DNA from: CALHKP01 sp963558075
GTDB taxonomy: Bacteria; Bacillota; Clostridia; Peptostreptococcales; Anaerovoracaceae
Direction: 5' to 3'
DNA length: 32,053 nt
Assembly: GCA_963558075.1 (NCBI GenBank)
Contig: CAUWFN010000022.1
Location: 1-32,053 of the forward strand
Position 1 is the first letter of the stretch, and every line of letters starts with the position of its first letter. The position numbers and the translations under genes were made by a program. This document shows, piece after piece, positions 14,533-23,986 of the stretch. A model generated the notes under the pieces. That model saw nothing but the letters and a program-made list of their open reading frames with translations. It was not told where the DNA came from and searched no databases.

Positions 14533-15118
14533 ATTTTATAATCAACTCCTCAACCTGACTGTAAAGTGCCTCGAGATCTTTCGAGTTATCAATTACATCA
14601 TCTGCACCGGCAATTTTCTCCTCGTCAGACATTTGATTTCTGATTCTTGCAATTACATCTTCTCTGTCAGCACAGTCACGCTTCATGACGCGCTCAACTC
14701 TAACATCCATGTCTGCTGTAACAACCCAGACGTAATCCATATCCTTATTCATGCCGCACTCAAATAGTAGCGGAGCATCAACAAAGATAATCTTCTCAGT
14801 TCCTGCGTTTTTGTATTCCTCGCATTTTCTGTTGCACACATTTATAACCTCTGCAGTTACGATTGACTCAAGAATTTCCTTTTTCTCTGCATCAGAAAAC
14901 ACAATCCCTGCCAGTTTCTTTCTGTCCAGACTTCCATCTGCTGTTATTATATCATCACCAAAAGCAAGAGCGAGCTTTTTTAGCGTTACGCTTCCTTTTT
15001 CTGTGACCTCGTGTGAAATTCTGTCAGCATCAATAATCTTGTAGTTCTTTGACTCAAGAAACTCTGTAACAGTTGATTTTCCGCTTCCAATACCGCCTGT
15101 TAATCCGATAGTAATCAT
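14510..15118 (-). CDS. coaE: Dephospho-CoA kinase
   Basis: 202 residues, normal length. It phosphorylates dephospho-CoA in the last step of CoA biosynthesis in the cytoplasm. The P-loop GLTGGIGSGKST (5-16), DADRISHEVTEKG, and the lid/substrate region VDAPLLFECGMNKDMDYVWVV are clear, as is RNQMSDEEKI near the end. GGAGAG precedes the start. It follows polA by 34 bp, a neighbourhood common in Firmicutes, and its last codons overlap the next gene. Confidence 0.97.
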   Translation of the reverse strand: MITIGLTGGIGSGKSTVTEFLESKNYKIIDADRISHEVTEKGSVTLKKLALAFGDDIITADGSLDRKKLAGIVFSDAEKKEILESIVTAEVINVCNRKCEEYKNAGTEKIIFVDAPLLFECGMNKDMDYVWVVTADMDVRVERVMKRDCADREDVIARIRNQMSDEEKIAGADDVIDNSKDLEALYSQVEELIIKYGKKAEV

Positions 15119-15152
15119 AATCTCTCCAATTTCCGGCAGAACATATGCCTAT

Positions 15153-17822
15153 CTATTTTAGATCATACCATGAACTGCCTGTATTTAGGTCGCTTTCGAG
15201 CTTAACCTTAAGCTCCATAGCATTTGTCATATTTCTTACAAGAAGCTCTTTTACTTCTTCCTCTTCTTCTTTGACTGTTTCTATTATAAGCTCGTCATGA
15301 ACCTGAAGTATGAGCTTTGATTTGTAATTTTTTTCTTTCAGCTCTCTGTAAACATCTATCATCGCAAGCTTTATAATATCTGCCGCACTTCCCTGTATAG
15401 GGCTGTTCATTGCAAGCCTTTTTCCAAGCTCTTTAACCATGAATTTCGATGAATTAATCTCGTGGATATTTCTTCTTCTACCTAAAATAGTCTTTGTATA
15501 ACCGTTTTCACTGCAGAAATTAACCTGACCATCCATGTAATCCTTAACAGCCTGATGCTTATCAAAATAATCCTGTATATAGTTTTCGGCCTGCTTTCTT
15601 GTTATATGAAGCTCCTCCGAAAGCCCGAAATTACTCATTCCATAAATTACACCAAAGTTAACAGCCTTCGCCCTACTTCTATCTAAAGCTGTAACCTCCT
15701 CATAAGGCACGTTAAACACACGAGAAGCTGTATTTCTATGAATATCGTCTCCATTGTTGAATGCCTCTATGAGGTTTTCGTCTCCTGAAAGATGAGCAAG
15801 AACTCTCAGCTCAATCTGTGAATAGTCAGCTCCTACGAGAACTGCATTTTCTTCTGGAACAAAAGCTTTTCTGAGCATTCTTCCGTATTCGTTTCTGATA
15901 GGAATATTCTGTAGGTTAGGCTCTGTGCAGCTGAGTCTTCCTGTTGCTGTAACAGTCTGCTGAAAATGAGCATGAATTCTACCATCAGTTCCAATCAAAG
16001 GAATGAGACCCTCTACATATGTGCTATTAAGCTTAGAAAGAGTTCTATATCTGAGCACTAAATCAACAATAGGATGTTTACTTCTAAGCTTTTCTAAGAT
16101 ATCAGCGCTTGTGCTGTATCCTCTCTTTGTTTTCTTTCCAGCCGGAAGCTCAAGCTTTTCAAATAGAATATTTCCAAGCTGCAGAGGTGAGTTGATATTA
16201 AATTCTTCCCCCGCAAGGATATATATCTGTTTTTCGAGAAGCTTTATCTCTGATGTAAGCTCATCACCAAATTCTCTAAGAATATCGCGGCTTACAGTGA
16301 CTCCTCTAACTTCCATATCAGCTAAAACCTCTATCAGAGGAAGCTCAGCCTTATTTAAAACTTCCATAAGTTCTTTTGATTCTAGCTCAGGAATCTGTAC
16401 GTCCTTCAGTGCCAAAACGTTTTTGCACCATTCGCGTCCATAGTCAAATTCCTTCTTTGTGCTTCCGCCAAGAAGGTCCATCTGACCATTGTCCTTTAGG
16501 AATTCATCCTCATCTTCAAACTCTCTATGGAATCTTTCGAACACAAGAGTTTTGATGCTGTAATTTGACTTTGATGGATCTAGAATATACTGGGCAACTG
16601 CCGTATCAAAATCTGTATCAAAGCTTTTTAGTCCATGGCTCATAAGTGCATAATAATCGCGAATTAAATCATGGCCTAAAAACTTCAGATTCTTACTATT
16701 TAAAATTTCAACAGCTTTATCCATTATAGACTCATCAGATGAAATATATATGTATTTTTCACCTGCAATAAGCGAAATTGCTGAAATCTGAGGTCTATCC
16801 TTGTGATTTGCATCTGTAAACACTTTGATAGAAACACTCTGGCCTGGCACGATTTCATCAAGAATAGAAAGATCTCCTTCTGATGAAACTGTAATTTCTT
16901 CTTTTAATTCAATAGCCTTCTCCCCTGAATCTTCTTCTGAAATTTCAAGATCGGCAGTATTTATCTTGAGTTTTTTGAGGAACGAATTAAACTCTAGCTT
17001 AACGAAAATATCTATAAGCCTTTTGTAGTCTGGTGTCACTCTCTCAAAATCACTGATTTCAAACTCAAGAGGCACATATCTATATATTTCTACAAGCTTT
17101 CTGCTCATAGAAACAAGCTGTATATTATCTTCAACTTTTTCTCTGAGCTTTGCATTTTTGATTTCGTCTGTATTTGCAAGCATCTTTGCAATAGTCCCAA
17201 ACTGATGCAAAAGCTTTATACCAGTCTTCTCACCAACTCCAGAAATTCCCGGAATGTTATCGGACTTATCACCCATAAGAGCCTTCAAATCAATAAACTG
17301 CTCTGGTGTAAGCTCATACACCTCCTGCATTTTTTCTCTATCATAAATTTCAAAATCTGTGATTCCGCGCTTTGTTATAAGGACTTTTGTTACATCGCTA
17401 GAAAGCTGCAGAGCGTCTTTGTCCCCAGTTATTATAAGAGGGCTTATACCTTCTTCCTCTGCAACTCGCGAAACTGTTCCGATTATGTCGTCTGCCTCGA
17501 ATCCGTCAATCTCAAGATTAGAAATAGACATAGCCTCAAGGATTTCCTTCATGATTGGAAGCTCCATAGCAAGCTCTATCGGCATCTTCTTACGTCCAGC
17601 CTTGTAGTCCTTATACTGCTCATGTCTGAATGTAGGATGCTTTCTATCCCATGCTACAACCATATATTCAGGCGAATAATCATCAAGAATTTTTCCGAGC
17701 ATGTTAAGAAAACCGTAAATACCCTGAGTGTATATGCCCTCAGAAGTAATCATGGGTCTTTGCATCGCATAATATGCTCTATTTATAAGGCTGTTTCCAT
17801 CTATAATTACAATTCTCTTCAT
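15153..17822 (-). CDS. polA: DNA polymerase I
   Basis: 889 residues: an N-terminal 5' nuclease domain (IIDGNSLINRAYYA, GFEADDIIGTV, LMGDKSDNIPGISGVGEKTG; about 1-290), a central 3'-5' exonuclease-like domain (about 310-480), and a family A polymerase domain. Polymerase motif A is VGADYSQIELRVLAHLSG, motif B RSRAKAVNFGVIYGMSNFG, motif C LILQVHDELIIE. It acts in Okazaki-fragment maturation and repair. In the central domain the expected DxE of exo motif I is not found (the matching strand reads VFTDANHKDRP), so proofreading is probably lost, as in Bacillus and Thermus enzymes. It lies 40 bp after rimO and 34 bp before coaE. Confidence 0.98.
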   Translation of the reverse strand: MKRIVIIDGNSLINRAYYAMQRPMITSEGIYTQGIYGFLNMLGKILDDYSPEYMVVAWDRKHPTFRHEQYKDYKAGRKKMPIELAMELPIMKEILEAMSISNLEIDGFEADDIIGTVSRVAEEEGISPLIITGDKDALQLSSDVTKVLITKRGITDFEIYDREKMQEVYELTPEQFIDLKALMGDKSDNIPGISGVGEKTGIKLLHQFGTIAKMLANTDEIKNAKLREKVEDNIQLVSMSRKLVEIYRYVPLEFEISDFERVTPDYKRLIDIFVKLEFNSFLKKLKINTADLEISEEDSGEKAIELKEEITVSSEGDLSILDEIVPGQSVSIKVFTDANHKDRPQISAISLIAGEKYIYISSDESIMDKAVEILNSKNLKFLGHDLIRDYYALMSHGLKSFDTDFDTAVAQYILDPSKSNYSIKTLVFERFHREFEDEDEFLKDNGQMDLLGGSTKKEFDYGREWCKNVLALKDVQIPELESKELMEVLNKAELPLIEVLADMEVRGVTVSRDILREFGDELTSEIKLLEKQIYILAGEEFNINSPLQLGNILFEKLELPAGKKTKRGYSTSADILEKLRSKHPIVDLVLRYRTLSKLNSTYVEGLIPLIGTDGRIHAHFQQTVTATGRLSCTEPNLQNIPIRNEYGRMLRKAFVPEENAVLVGADYSQIELRVLAHLSGDENLIEAFNNGDDIHRNTASRVFNVPYEEVTALDRSRAKAVNFGVIYGMSNFGLSEELHITRKQAENYIQDYFDKHQAVKDYMDGQVNFCSENGYTKTILGRRRNIHEINSSKFMVKELGKRLAMNSPIQGSAADIIKLAMIDVYRELKEKNYKSKLILQVHDELIIETVKEEEEEVKELLVRNMTNAMELKVKLESDLNTGSSWYDLK

Positions 17823-17862
17823 CCTTCATAATCCTTTCGGTTATTTTTCCCGTATGTGCAAT

Positions 17863-19185
17863 CTAGCACACTTCTCTTCCTGTAAGGTCATAGTCAAAGG
17901 CATCTGTAATTTCAACCTTTACCATGTCACCAGGCTTCAGATTTTCATTTTCAGAAACGAATATTACAGAATTATCGATTTCCGGAGCATCAAACATAGT
18001 ACGTCCAATATATGAGCCTGGCTCTTCGATTTCATCTACAATAACATCCATAATCTTTCCAATTTTTGATTTGTTATTTTCCAGCGAAATATCAAGCTGT
18101 CTTCTCATAATTGCATCAAGACGTTCAGCTTTTACATCCTCGTCTATCTGATTTTCCATTTCTCCTGCAACTGTATTTTCCTCCATCGAGTATGCGAAAA
18201 CGCCAAGTCTTGCAAATTTTTCATTTTCAACAAAATCGACAAGCTCCTCAAAGTCTTCTTCTGTTTCTCCTGGGAATCCTACAATCAAAGTAGTTCTTAT
18301 ATGAATATCAGGTATTCTGTCCTTTAGCTTTGCCAGTGTCTCATGAATCGATTTTCTAGTTGATCTTCTGTTCATTGCGCTCAGCACATTATCGCTAGCA
18401 TGCTGAATAGGAATATCAAGATACTTGCAGACTTTATCCTCTTGTGCAATAACCTCTATAAGCTCATCTGTAATTCTGTCCTCATAGCAGTACATTAGCC
18501 TAATCCATTTGATTTCTTCGATTTTGCAAAGCTCACGAAGAAGATCTGCAAGAGCATACTTTCCATAAAGATCAATACCGTAGCATGTTACATCCTGAGC
18601 GATTAGGATAAGTTCTTTGCAACCTGCAGATGCAAGCTCTTTTGCCTCTGCAATTACATCTTCTTTTCTTTTACTTCTGAAATGTCCTCTAATTTTAGGA
18701 ATAATACAATAAGCACAGCTGTTGTCGCAACCTTCAGCAATTTTTATCGTCGCTGTATAAGGATTTTCCTCTAGCTTTCTAACTAGCCTTGGTAAAACTG
18801 TCTGTGTGCAGTCTCCTGTGAATACCTTTCTTTCATCTGAACCTGTAAGACCGTCAAAAATATCAGCAATCTCAGGGTATTCATTTACACCAACAAAGCA
18901 GTCAACCTCGGGCATCTCATCAAATAAATCATCTGAATATCTCTTCGAAAGGCATCCGCTTACAACAAGCTTTGCATCTTCTCTTTTTTCTTCTGCAAGC
19001 TCGAGAATTCTACCGATTGATTCAACTTTTGCATCATTTATAAATCCGCATGTGTTGACCATAACAATATCAGCATCTTCTGCAAGCTCTGTGATTTCGT
19101 ATCCTCTCTCTTCTAGGATACCTGCTGCAACCTGGCTATCATTGATGTTTTTCGGACAGCCTAGTGTGTCTATATAAACTTTCAT
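17863..19185 (-). CDS. rimO: Ribosomal protein uS12 methylthiotransferase RimO
   Basis: 440 residues. A radical-SAM methylthiotransferase modifying an aspartate of ribosomal protein S12. The N-terminal UPF0004 domain holds Cys10 (TLGCPKN), Cys46 (VNTCGF) and Cys78 (VSGCLSKR) for the auxiliary cluster. The radical-SAM motif is EGCDNSCAYC (Cys153/157/160). The C-terminal TRAM domain includes YIGRTMFDAPEIDN, the form that separates RimO from MiaB. The start codon directly follows the ftsK stop (TAAATG). The ftsK-rimO pairing is common in Firmicutes. Confidence 0.97.
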   Translation of the reverse strand: MKVYIDTLGCPKNINDSQVAAGILEERGYEITELAEDADIVMVNTCGFINDAKVESIGRILELAEEKREDAKLVVSGCLSKRYSDDLFDEMPEVDCFVGVNEYPEIADIFDGLTGSDERKVFTGDCTQTVLPRLVRKLEENPYTATIKIAEGCDNSCAYCIIPKIRGHFRSKRKEDVIAEAKELASAGCKELILIAQDVTCYGIDLYGKYALADLLRELCKIEEIKWIRLMYCYEDRITDELIEVIAQEDKVCKYLDIPIQHASDNVLSAMNRRSTRKSIHETLAKLKDRIPDIHIRTTLIVGFPGETEEDFEELVDFVENEKFARLGVFAYSMEENTVAGEMENQIDEDVKAERLDAIMRRQLDISLENNKSKIGKIMDVIVDEIEEPGSYIGRTMFDAPEIDNSVIFVSENENLKPGDMVKVEITDAFDYDLTGREVC

Positions 19186-22100
19186 TTAACCTTCTACCTC
19201 TTCTTTCATTTTGTTGTACTCCTCTTCTGTAACAAGAACCTGTCTTGGTCTTGATCCATCCTGAGGCCCTACAATTCCTCTCTCTTCCATCATATCCACA
19301 ATTCTGGCAGATCTGTTATATCCAATTCTAAATCTTCTCTGAAGCATAGATACAGACGCCTGACCTGCTGAAATTACACAAGCAATTGCATCCTCAAGCA
19401 GCTCGTCATCCTCATCCTTTGTGGCAGTACTTATATTTCCTTTTTCTATTCTGTCAATTACCTCATCTGAATAATCTGGATCCTCTACTTGTGATTTAAC
19501 AAAATCAATAACCCTCGTAACCTCATCATCAGATATGAATGTTCCCTGAACTCTGACAGGCTTGCCCATCCCAAGAGGATTGAACAGCATATCACCTTTT
19601 CCAACAAGCTTTTCGGCTCCGCCCATATCAAGTATAGTTCTCGAGTCAAACTGAGAAGATACAGCAAAGGCGATTCTCGATGGAATATTCGCTTTGATTA
19701 CACCTGTAATAATATCAACAGATGGTCTTTGCGTAGCTACTATCAAATGCATTCCTGCTGCTCTTGCCATCTGAGCTAGTCTGCATATAGACTCTTCTAC
19801 CTGTGAAGGCGCCGCCATCATTAGATCGGCAAGCTCATCTATTATAATCACAACTTGAGGCATGACTTCTTCTGGTTTTCCCTCTTTTCTCATGTGATTG
19901 TTGTAGCTTTCTAGGTCTCTAACATGATTTTCTGCAAACTTCTTGTATCTTGACGTCATTTCGGCAACAGCCCAGTTAAGTGCAGCTGCTGCCTTTGTTG
20001 GCTCTGTAACGACAGGAATCAGAAGATGTGGTATTCCGTTGTAGTTTCCAAGTTCTACTACCTTAGGGTCAATCAGAACAAGCTTAACTTCCTCCGGACT
20101 TGCTTTGTATAAAATACTTGTAATAATGCTGTTAATGCATACACTCTTTCCAGAACCTGTAGAACCTGCAATAAGAAGGTGCGGCATCGTCTTAAGGTCT
20201 GCAACAACAGCCTTTCCTGCGATATCACGACCTACAGCAAAGGTAATCTTTGATTTTGCTTCACGAAACTCGCTACTATCTATAATCTCGCGAAGTGTTA
20301 CCATATTTACCTTTTCGTTTTCGACTTCTATTCCAACAGCAGCCTTGCCAGGTATAGGAGCCTCTATTCTTATGCTTTTAGCCTCTAGGTTCAGAGCAAT
20401 ATCATCTGAAAGCCTTACGATACTGCTTACTTTCACGCCAACATTTGGCTGAATTTCGTATCTTGTCACTGCAGGACCCTGTGTAACCTGAATTACCCTT
20501 GCATCTACATTGAAGTTTTTTAAAGTCTCCTCAAGCTTCATAGCCTTCATCTTCAGCTCGTTTGCCGCATTTCTATTTTCTGGCTTTTTACCCATATTAA
20601 GAAGGCCTATCTGCGGATACTTATATCTGAAAGCTTTCTTCGCCTTAACGAACTCCTTATCATCAAGAGTCAGGTTCTTCGCATCGCGGTTCGAAAGCTT
20701 TTGATCCGGTGCCTGTATAACGCCGCTTGCACTAGCATTATCTGCGCCTGCGTTACCTGCAGCGCCTACACCTAGGTTGCCTGAGACCCCTGCGCCCCCG
20801 TTACCTGATGCTCCTGCGGCACCCAAATCTTTTCCGGAAACTGTGCTTCCCACACCAGATACTCCCAAGCCCACCGCAGCGCCTGCAAATGCACCGGTAG
20901 CTGTGCGTTCTACGGCTTCAGAAAGCTCCGATTGATTTTCGCCGAAGCCCAGACTTCCATAGCCTGTATTTCTATTACCTAAGTCTGCATCTTTAGATGC
21001 CCCAATTCCAAAATCCACGCCGCCTTCATGGCCTAGACCCATGTCATCATAGCCACTTAAACCATAGCCTGAATCTCCGCTGCCAGAACCAGAACTTGAA
21101 CTATCATAAAGCCCATAGCCTGTAACTCCAAAACCGATAGACTCACTTTGGCCCGAAAGCCCATACTGCTTCGGCTCACGCTCCTGCGAAGACGTATATT
21201 CAGCTGCTTGATGCACAAGGCTCTTATTACCTGATACACCATTATCCATATATGTAATCTCCGGATTAAGTCCGAAGCTCTTTTCTCTTTCATTTACATC
21301 ATTATATGATGTTATCTCTATATTACTTGCAGAAATATTAGATGGCGTCCCGTCGCAAAGTCCGTATCCTGCTTTCTGCATTCTTGGCTCCTCAAGTCCA
21401 TAAGATATAACCGGAGCCTCTTCTGCTTTTATTTCTGAAGAAGCAACAGCCTCCTGAAGAAGCTTCTTTGCTTCTATTTCTCTTACAGCTTCTATAGTTT
21501 TCGTCTGATCGGCTGTTCGTCCAAACAGATTTCTATCGCCCATCAGAGAGATTATGCTGCTTTCCTTTTCTTTCTTCTTTTTTCTTTCCCTTGCAAAGGC
21601 AAAAAGACCCTTTGATTTTTCGCTTTCCGGTTTAGAATCATGAGTCTGATAGTCCTGTATATTTATATCCTGCATGCTAATCTGCACGCCTTGATTTTTG
21701 TCTTTCTCATCCTTCACATCTGCAAGAGCTTCGATTTCTTCTCGAGCCCTCTTTTCGGCTCTTTCCCTAAGTCTCTCATCTTTTTTTTCTTTTGCAGACT
21801 CAAGGCACTGGGCTACTGGCTTATTTACAATCAAAAGAACGGCCACAATAAATACGACTGCCGCCGCCATATAAAGGCCTACCTTTCCGACTGCTTTAAC
21901 AATAAGGCTTCCGAGCATCATGCCGAAAAGGCCTCCTCCCTTTAGAGCAGACCCTTCAGCATAAAACTGTTTAAAATCAAATATAATATTTTCAGCATCT
22001 ATATATCGTCCCGAATTTAGAAGGCACATCATCACGAACATGATAACTGCCATAGAGACATTAAACAAAGACACATGAAATGTTTTGTTCAGGAAAAGAA

Positions 22101-22365
22101 GAATTCCAAATCCTATGAAAAAAAGTGGTAGCACATATGAGATTATGCCAAAGCTCCCCTTGAGGAATATTCCAAGAAGATTTCCAAACTCTCCTGCCGT
22201 ATCAAAAAGTTCAGCGGCAAGCATAAACACTCCTATTGCAATCAAAGCTACTCCGCAGATATTATCTCTGACACCTGATCTCATCTCAGCCTCTGTCTGC
22301 TTAGCCTTCTTAGAAGTGCCTCTGTTATTCGATTGTCTTCCTGTAGTTGTCTTCTTTTTTGCCAC
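19186..22365 (-). CDS. ftsK: FtsK/SpoIIIE DNA translocase with an unusually long glycine-rich linker
   Basis: 1059 residues from a GTG preceded by AGGAGAG (start MAKKKTTTGRQ); an upstream GTG at 22389 has no ribosome site. It pumps chromosomal DNA through the division or sporulation septum. About four membrane helices lie within residues 35-185, then a charged segment, then a low-complexity linker (about 395-555) rich in Gly, Ser and Ala with repeated GYGL/QYGL/FGI-type motifs. The motor follows: Walker A AGSTGSGKS, Walker B VVIIIDELADLMM, and MARAAGMHLIVATQRPSVD. The C-terminal gamma winged helix reads LQRRFRIGYNRSARIVDMME. B. subtilis SpoIIIE is about 790 residues, so the excess is mostly linker. 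Co-transcribed with asd upstream and rimO downstream. Confidence 0.97.
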   Translation of the reverse strand: MAKKKTTTGRQSNNRGTSKKAKQTEAEMRSGVRDNICGVALIAIGVFMLAAELFDTAGEFGNLLGIFLKGSFGIISYVLPLFFIGFGILLFLNKTFHVSLFNVSMAVIMFVMMCLLNSGRYIDAENIIFDFKQFYAEGSALKGGGLFGMMLGSLIVKAVGKVGLYMAAAVVFIVAVLLIVNKPVAQCLESAKEKKDERLRERAEKRAREEIEALADVKDEKDKNQGVQISMQDINIQDYQTHDSKPESEKSKGLFAFARERKKKKEKESSIISLMGDRNLFGRTADQTKTIEAVREIEAKKLLQEAVASSEIKAEEAPVISYGLEEPRMQKAGYGLCDGTPSNISASNIEITSYNDVNEREKSFGLNPEITYMDNGVSGNKSLVHQAAEYTSSQEREPKQYGLSGQSESIGFGVTGYGLYDSSSSGSGSGDSGYGLSGYDDMGLGHEGGVDFGIGASKDADLGNRNTGYGSLGFGENQSELSEAVERTATGAFAGAAVGLGVSGVGSTVSGKDLGAAGASGNGGAGVSGNLGVGAAGNAGADNASASGVIQAPDQKLSNRDAKNLTLDDKEFVKAKKAFRYKYPQIGLLNMGKKPENRNAANELKMKAMKLEETLKNFNVDARVIQVTQGPAVTRYEIQPNVGVKVSSIVRLSDDIALNLEAKSIRIEAPIPGKAAVGIEVENEKVNMVTLREIIDSSEFREAKSKITFAVGRDIAGKAVVADLKTMPHLLIAGSTGSGKSVCINSIITSILYKASPEEVKLVLIDPKVVELGNYNGIPHLLIPVVTEPTKAAAALNWAVAEMTSRYKKFAENHVRDLESYNNHMRKEGKPEEVMPQVVIIIDELADLMMAAPSQVEESICRLAQMARAAGMHLIVATQRPSVDIITGVIKANIPSRIAFAVSSQFDSRTILDMGGAEKLVGKGDMLFNPLGMGKPVRVQGTFISDDEVTRVIDFVKSQVEDPDYSDEVIDRIEKGNISTATKDEDDELLEDAIACVISAGQASVSMLQRRFRIGYNRSARIVDMMEERGIVGPQDGSRPRQVLVTEEEYNKMKEEVEG
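20710..21177 (-). repeat. Low-complexity Gly/Ser/Ala coding repeat with Tyr-Gly-Leu motifs in ftsK
   Basis: Encodes roughly residues 397-552 of FtsK. Motifs such as YGLSG, GYGLYD, GYGLSG, FGVTG, FGIGAS, GYGSLGFG and then GVSG, GAAGASGNGGAG recur. The DNA copies differ, so this is a protein-level repeat rather than a recent tandem DNA duplication. Confidence 0.75.
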
Positions 22366-22397
22366 TTTCTTCTCTCCTGAATAATTCACAAAAGGAT

Positions 22398-23492
22398 TTA
22401 TCTAGCAGAAATGTATCCCTTTGCAGTCAAAGCTTCTGCACAAAGCACAGCACCACCTGCAGCGCCTCTTACTGTGTTATGTGCAAGTCCAATAAACTTA
22501 TAATCATATACTGTATCTTCTCTCAGTCTTCCAACAGACACGCCAAATCCGCCTGAGTAATTTACATCAAGCTTAACCTGAGGTCTGTTATCATCTTCCA
22601 TGTACTGAATAAAGTGTTCAGGTGCATTTGGAAGACCTGCTTCCTGAGGGAATCCGCTGAAGTCCTTCAGCTTCTGAATCAGCTGTTCTTTTGTTGGTTT
22701 CTTGCGGAACTTAACAAATACAGCTGCTGTATGTCCATCTAAAACTGGAACTCTAACGCACTGGCTTGTGATAACTGGTTCACTGGCCTTTACGATTTCG
22801 CCATTTTCTAGATGGCCGAAAATTCTAAGCGGTTCAAGTTCACTCTTTTCTTCTTCTCCTCCGATATAAGGAATGATATTCTCTACCATTTCAGGCCAGT
22901 CTGCAAAAGTTTTGCCAGCACCTGAAATAGCCTGGTATGTAGTTACTACTACTTCGTATGGCTCAAATTCTTTCCATGCTGCAAGAGCAGGCACATATCC
23001 CTGAATTGAGCAGTTAGGTTTAACAGCGATAAATCCTCTAGTTGTTCCGAGTCTCTTCTTCTGTGATTCGATAACATCAAAGTGTTCCACGTTGATTTCT
23101 GGAATTACCATCGGAACATCAGGTGTCCATCTGTGAGCGCTGTTGTTTGATACAACTGGAGTTTCTGTCTTTGCATATTCTTCTTCAATTGCTTTGATTT
23201 CTTCTTTAGTCATGTCTACTGCACTGAAAACAAAGTCAACCTCTGATGCAACTTCTTCTACACTATGCACGTCCTTAACAATGATGTCTTTTACAGATTC
23301 AGGCATTGGAGTTGTCATTTTCCATCTTGCACCTACTGCATCCTCGTATCTTTTTCCTGCGCTTCTAGCACTGGCAGCAATAGTTACAACCTCAAACCAA
23401 GGATGATTTTCTAACAGAGAAATAAATCTCTGGCCAACCATTCCTGTTCCGCCAAGAATACCAACTCTTAATTTTTTGTCTAAATTTTTCAT
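22398..23492 (-). CDS. asd: Aspartate-semialdehyde dehydrogenase, archaeal/fungal-type subfamily
   Basis: 364 residues. It reduces aspartyl phosphate to aspartate semialdehyde with NADPH, feeding lysine/diaminopimelate, threonine and methionine synthesis. Nucleotide-binding GILGGTGMVGQRF at the N-terminus, catalytic Cys161 in KPNCSIQ, and His254 in RVPVLDGHTAAV are visible. GVSVGRLRED and the C-terminal HNTVRGAAGGAV fit the family branch common in archaea and many Clostridia. First gene of the long minus-strand housekeeping run, with a good promoter 54-82 bp upstream and AAAGGAG as ribosome site. lysA, the last step of the same pathway, lies 5 kb away. Confidence 0.97.
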   Translation of the reverse strand: MKNLDKKLRVGILGGTGMVGQRFISLLENHPWFEVVTIAASARSAGKRYEDAVGARWKMTTPMPESVKDIIVKDVHSVEEVASEVDFVFSAVDMTKEEIKAIEEEYAKTETPVVSNNSAHRWTPDVPMVIPEINVEHFDVIESQKKRLGTTRGFIAVKPNCSIQGYVPALAAWKEFEPYEVVVTTYQAISGAGKTFADWPEMVENIIPYIGGEEEKSELEPLRIFGHLENGEIVKASEPVITSQCVRVPVLDGHTAAVFVKFRKKPTKEQLIQKLKDFSGFPQEAGLPNAPEHFIQYMEDDNRPQVKLDVNYSGGFGVSVGRLREDTVYDYKFIGLAHNTVRGAAGGAVLCAEALTAKGYISAR

Positions 23493-23545
23493 AAGCCGCT
23501 CCTTTTGTATAATAAAATTACAATTTAGTTACGAATATCCAATAT

Positions 23546-23574
23546 ATTTTACCACTATTTCGGGATTTTGTGAA
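23546..23574 (-). promoter_or_regulatory. Sigma-A promoter for asd
   Basis: Minus strand TTCACA (23569-23574), exact 17-bp spacer, TAAAAT (23546-23551); five of six consensus bases in each box. It would start transcription about 45 bp upstream of asd. The rest of the 205-bp gap between asd and rpmF holds the rpmF terminator and nothing else recognisable; the leader is too short for a lysine riboswitch. Confidence 0.65.
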
Positions 23575-23651
23575 GAGTAACACAAAATCTAATGCAAATC
23601 TTGCCTGCATATATCATGATACACCAATTTTTCCCTTTTCGGAGTAAATAA

Positions 23652-23677
23652 AAAGAGCAGTATAAATACTGCTCTTT
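23652..23677 (-). terminator. Terminator of rpmF
   Basis: A perfect 11-bp stem AAAGAGCAGTA / TACTGCTCTTT with a 4-nt loop, followed on the minus strand by TTATTTAC. It lies about 20 bp after the rpmF stop. Confidence 0.85.
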
Positions 23678-23697
23678 ATAATTTACATCATTATGAC

Positions 23698-23883
23698 TTA
23701 TGCCTCAACAGAAGCCACTACATCTTTACCATCGTAATAGTTGCAGTTAGGGCAAACTCTGTGTGGAAGCTTTGGTTCATGACACTGTGGACAGATTGAA
23801 AGTCCTGGTAATGATTTCTTCATGTTAGGAGATCTTCTCTTGTCTCTTCTTGCCTTAGATGTTTTTCTCTTTGGAACTGCCAT
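23698..23883 (-). CDS. rpmF: Ribosomal protein bL32
   Basis: 61 residues. The N-terminus MAVPKRKTSKARRDKRRS is typical of bL32. Zinc-ribbon form with four cysteines: CPQC (31, 34) and CPNC (44, 47). AGGAGG precedes the start and a near-consensus promoter lies upstream. In many Firmicutes the yceD (DUF177) gene sits directly upstream of rpmF; here only 103 bp separate rpmF from ackA and no such gene fits. Confidence 0.98.
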   Translation of the reverse strand: MAVPKRKTSKARRDKRRSPNMKKSLPGLSICPQCHEPKLPHRVCPNCNYYDGKDVVASVEA

Positions 23884-23944
23884 TTCTACACCTCCTCTTC
23901 AGGTTGTCTATTATATAAATATAATAATTTGCGTTAACTATTAA

Positions 23945-23973
23945 AGTATACACTCAAACTCGAAGATTGTCAA
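23945..23973 (-). promoter_or_regulatory. Strong sigma-A promoter for rpmF
   Basis: Minus strand TTGACA (23968-23973), 17-bp spacer, TATACT (23945-23950): a near-perfect match in the gap between ackA and rpmF, about 60 bp before the rpmF start. Confidence 0.8.
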
Positions 23974-23986
23974 CAGCAATTTACAA

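Noticed and set aside
23493..23545. Lysine riboswitch upstream of asd
   Set aside because: The leader is only about 50 nt, far too short for that aptamer.
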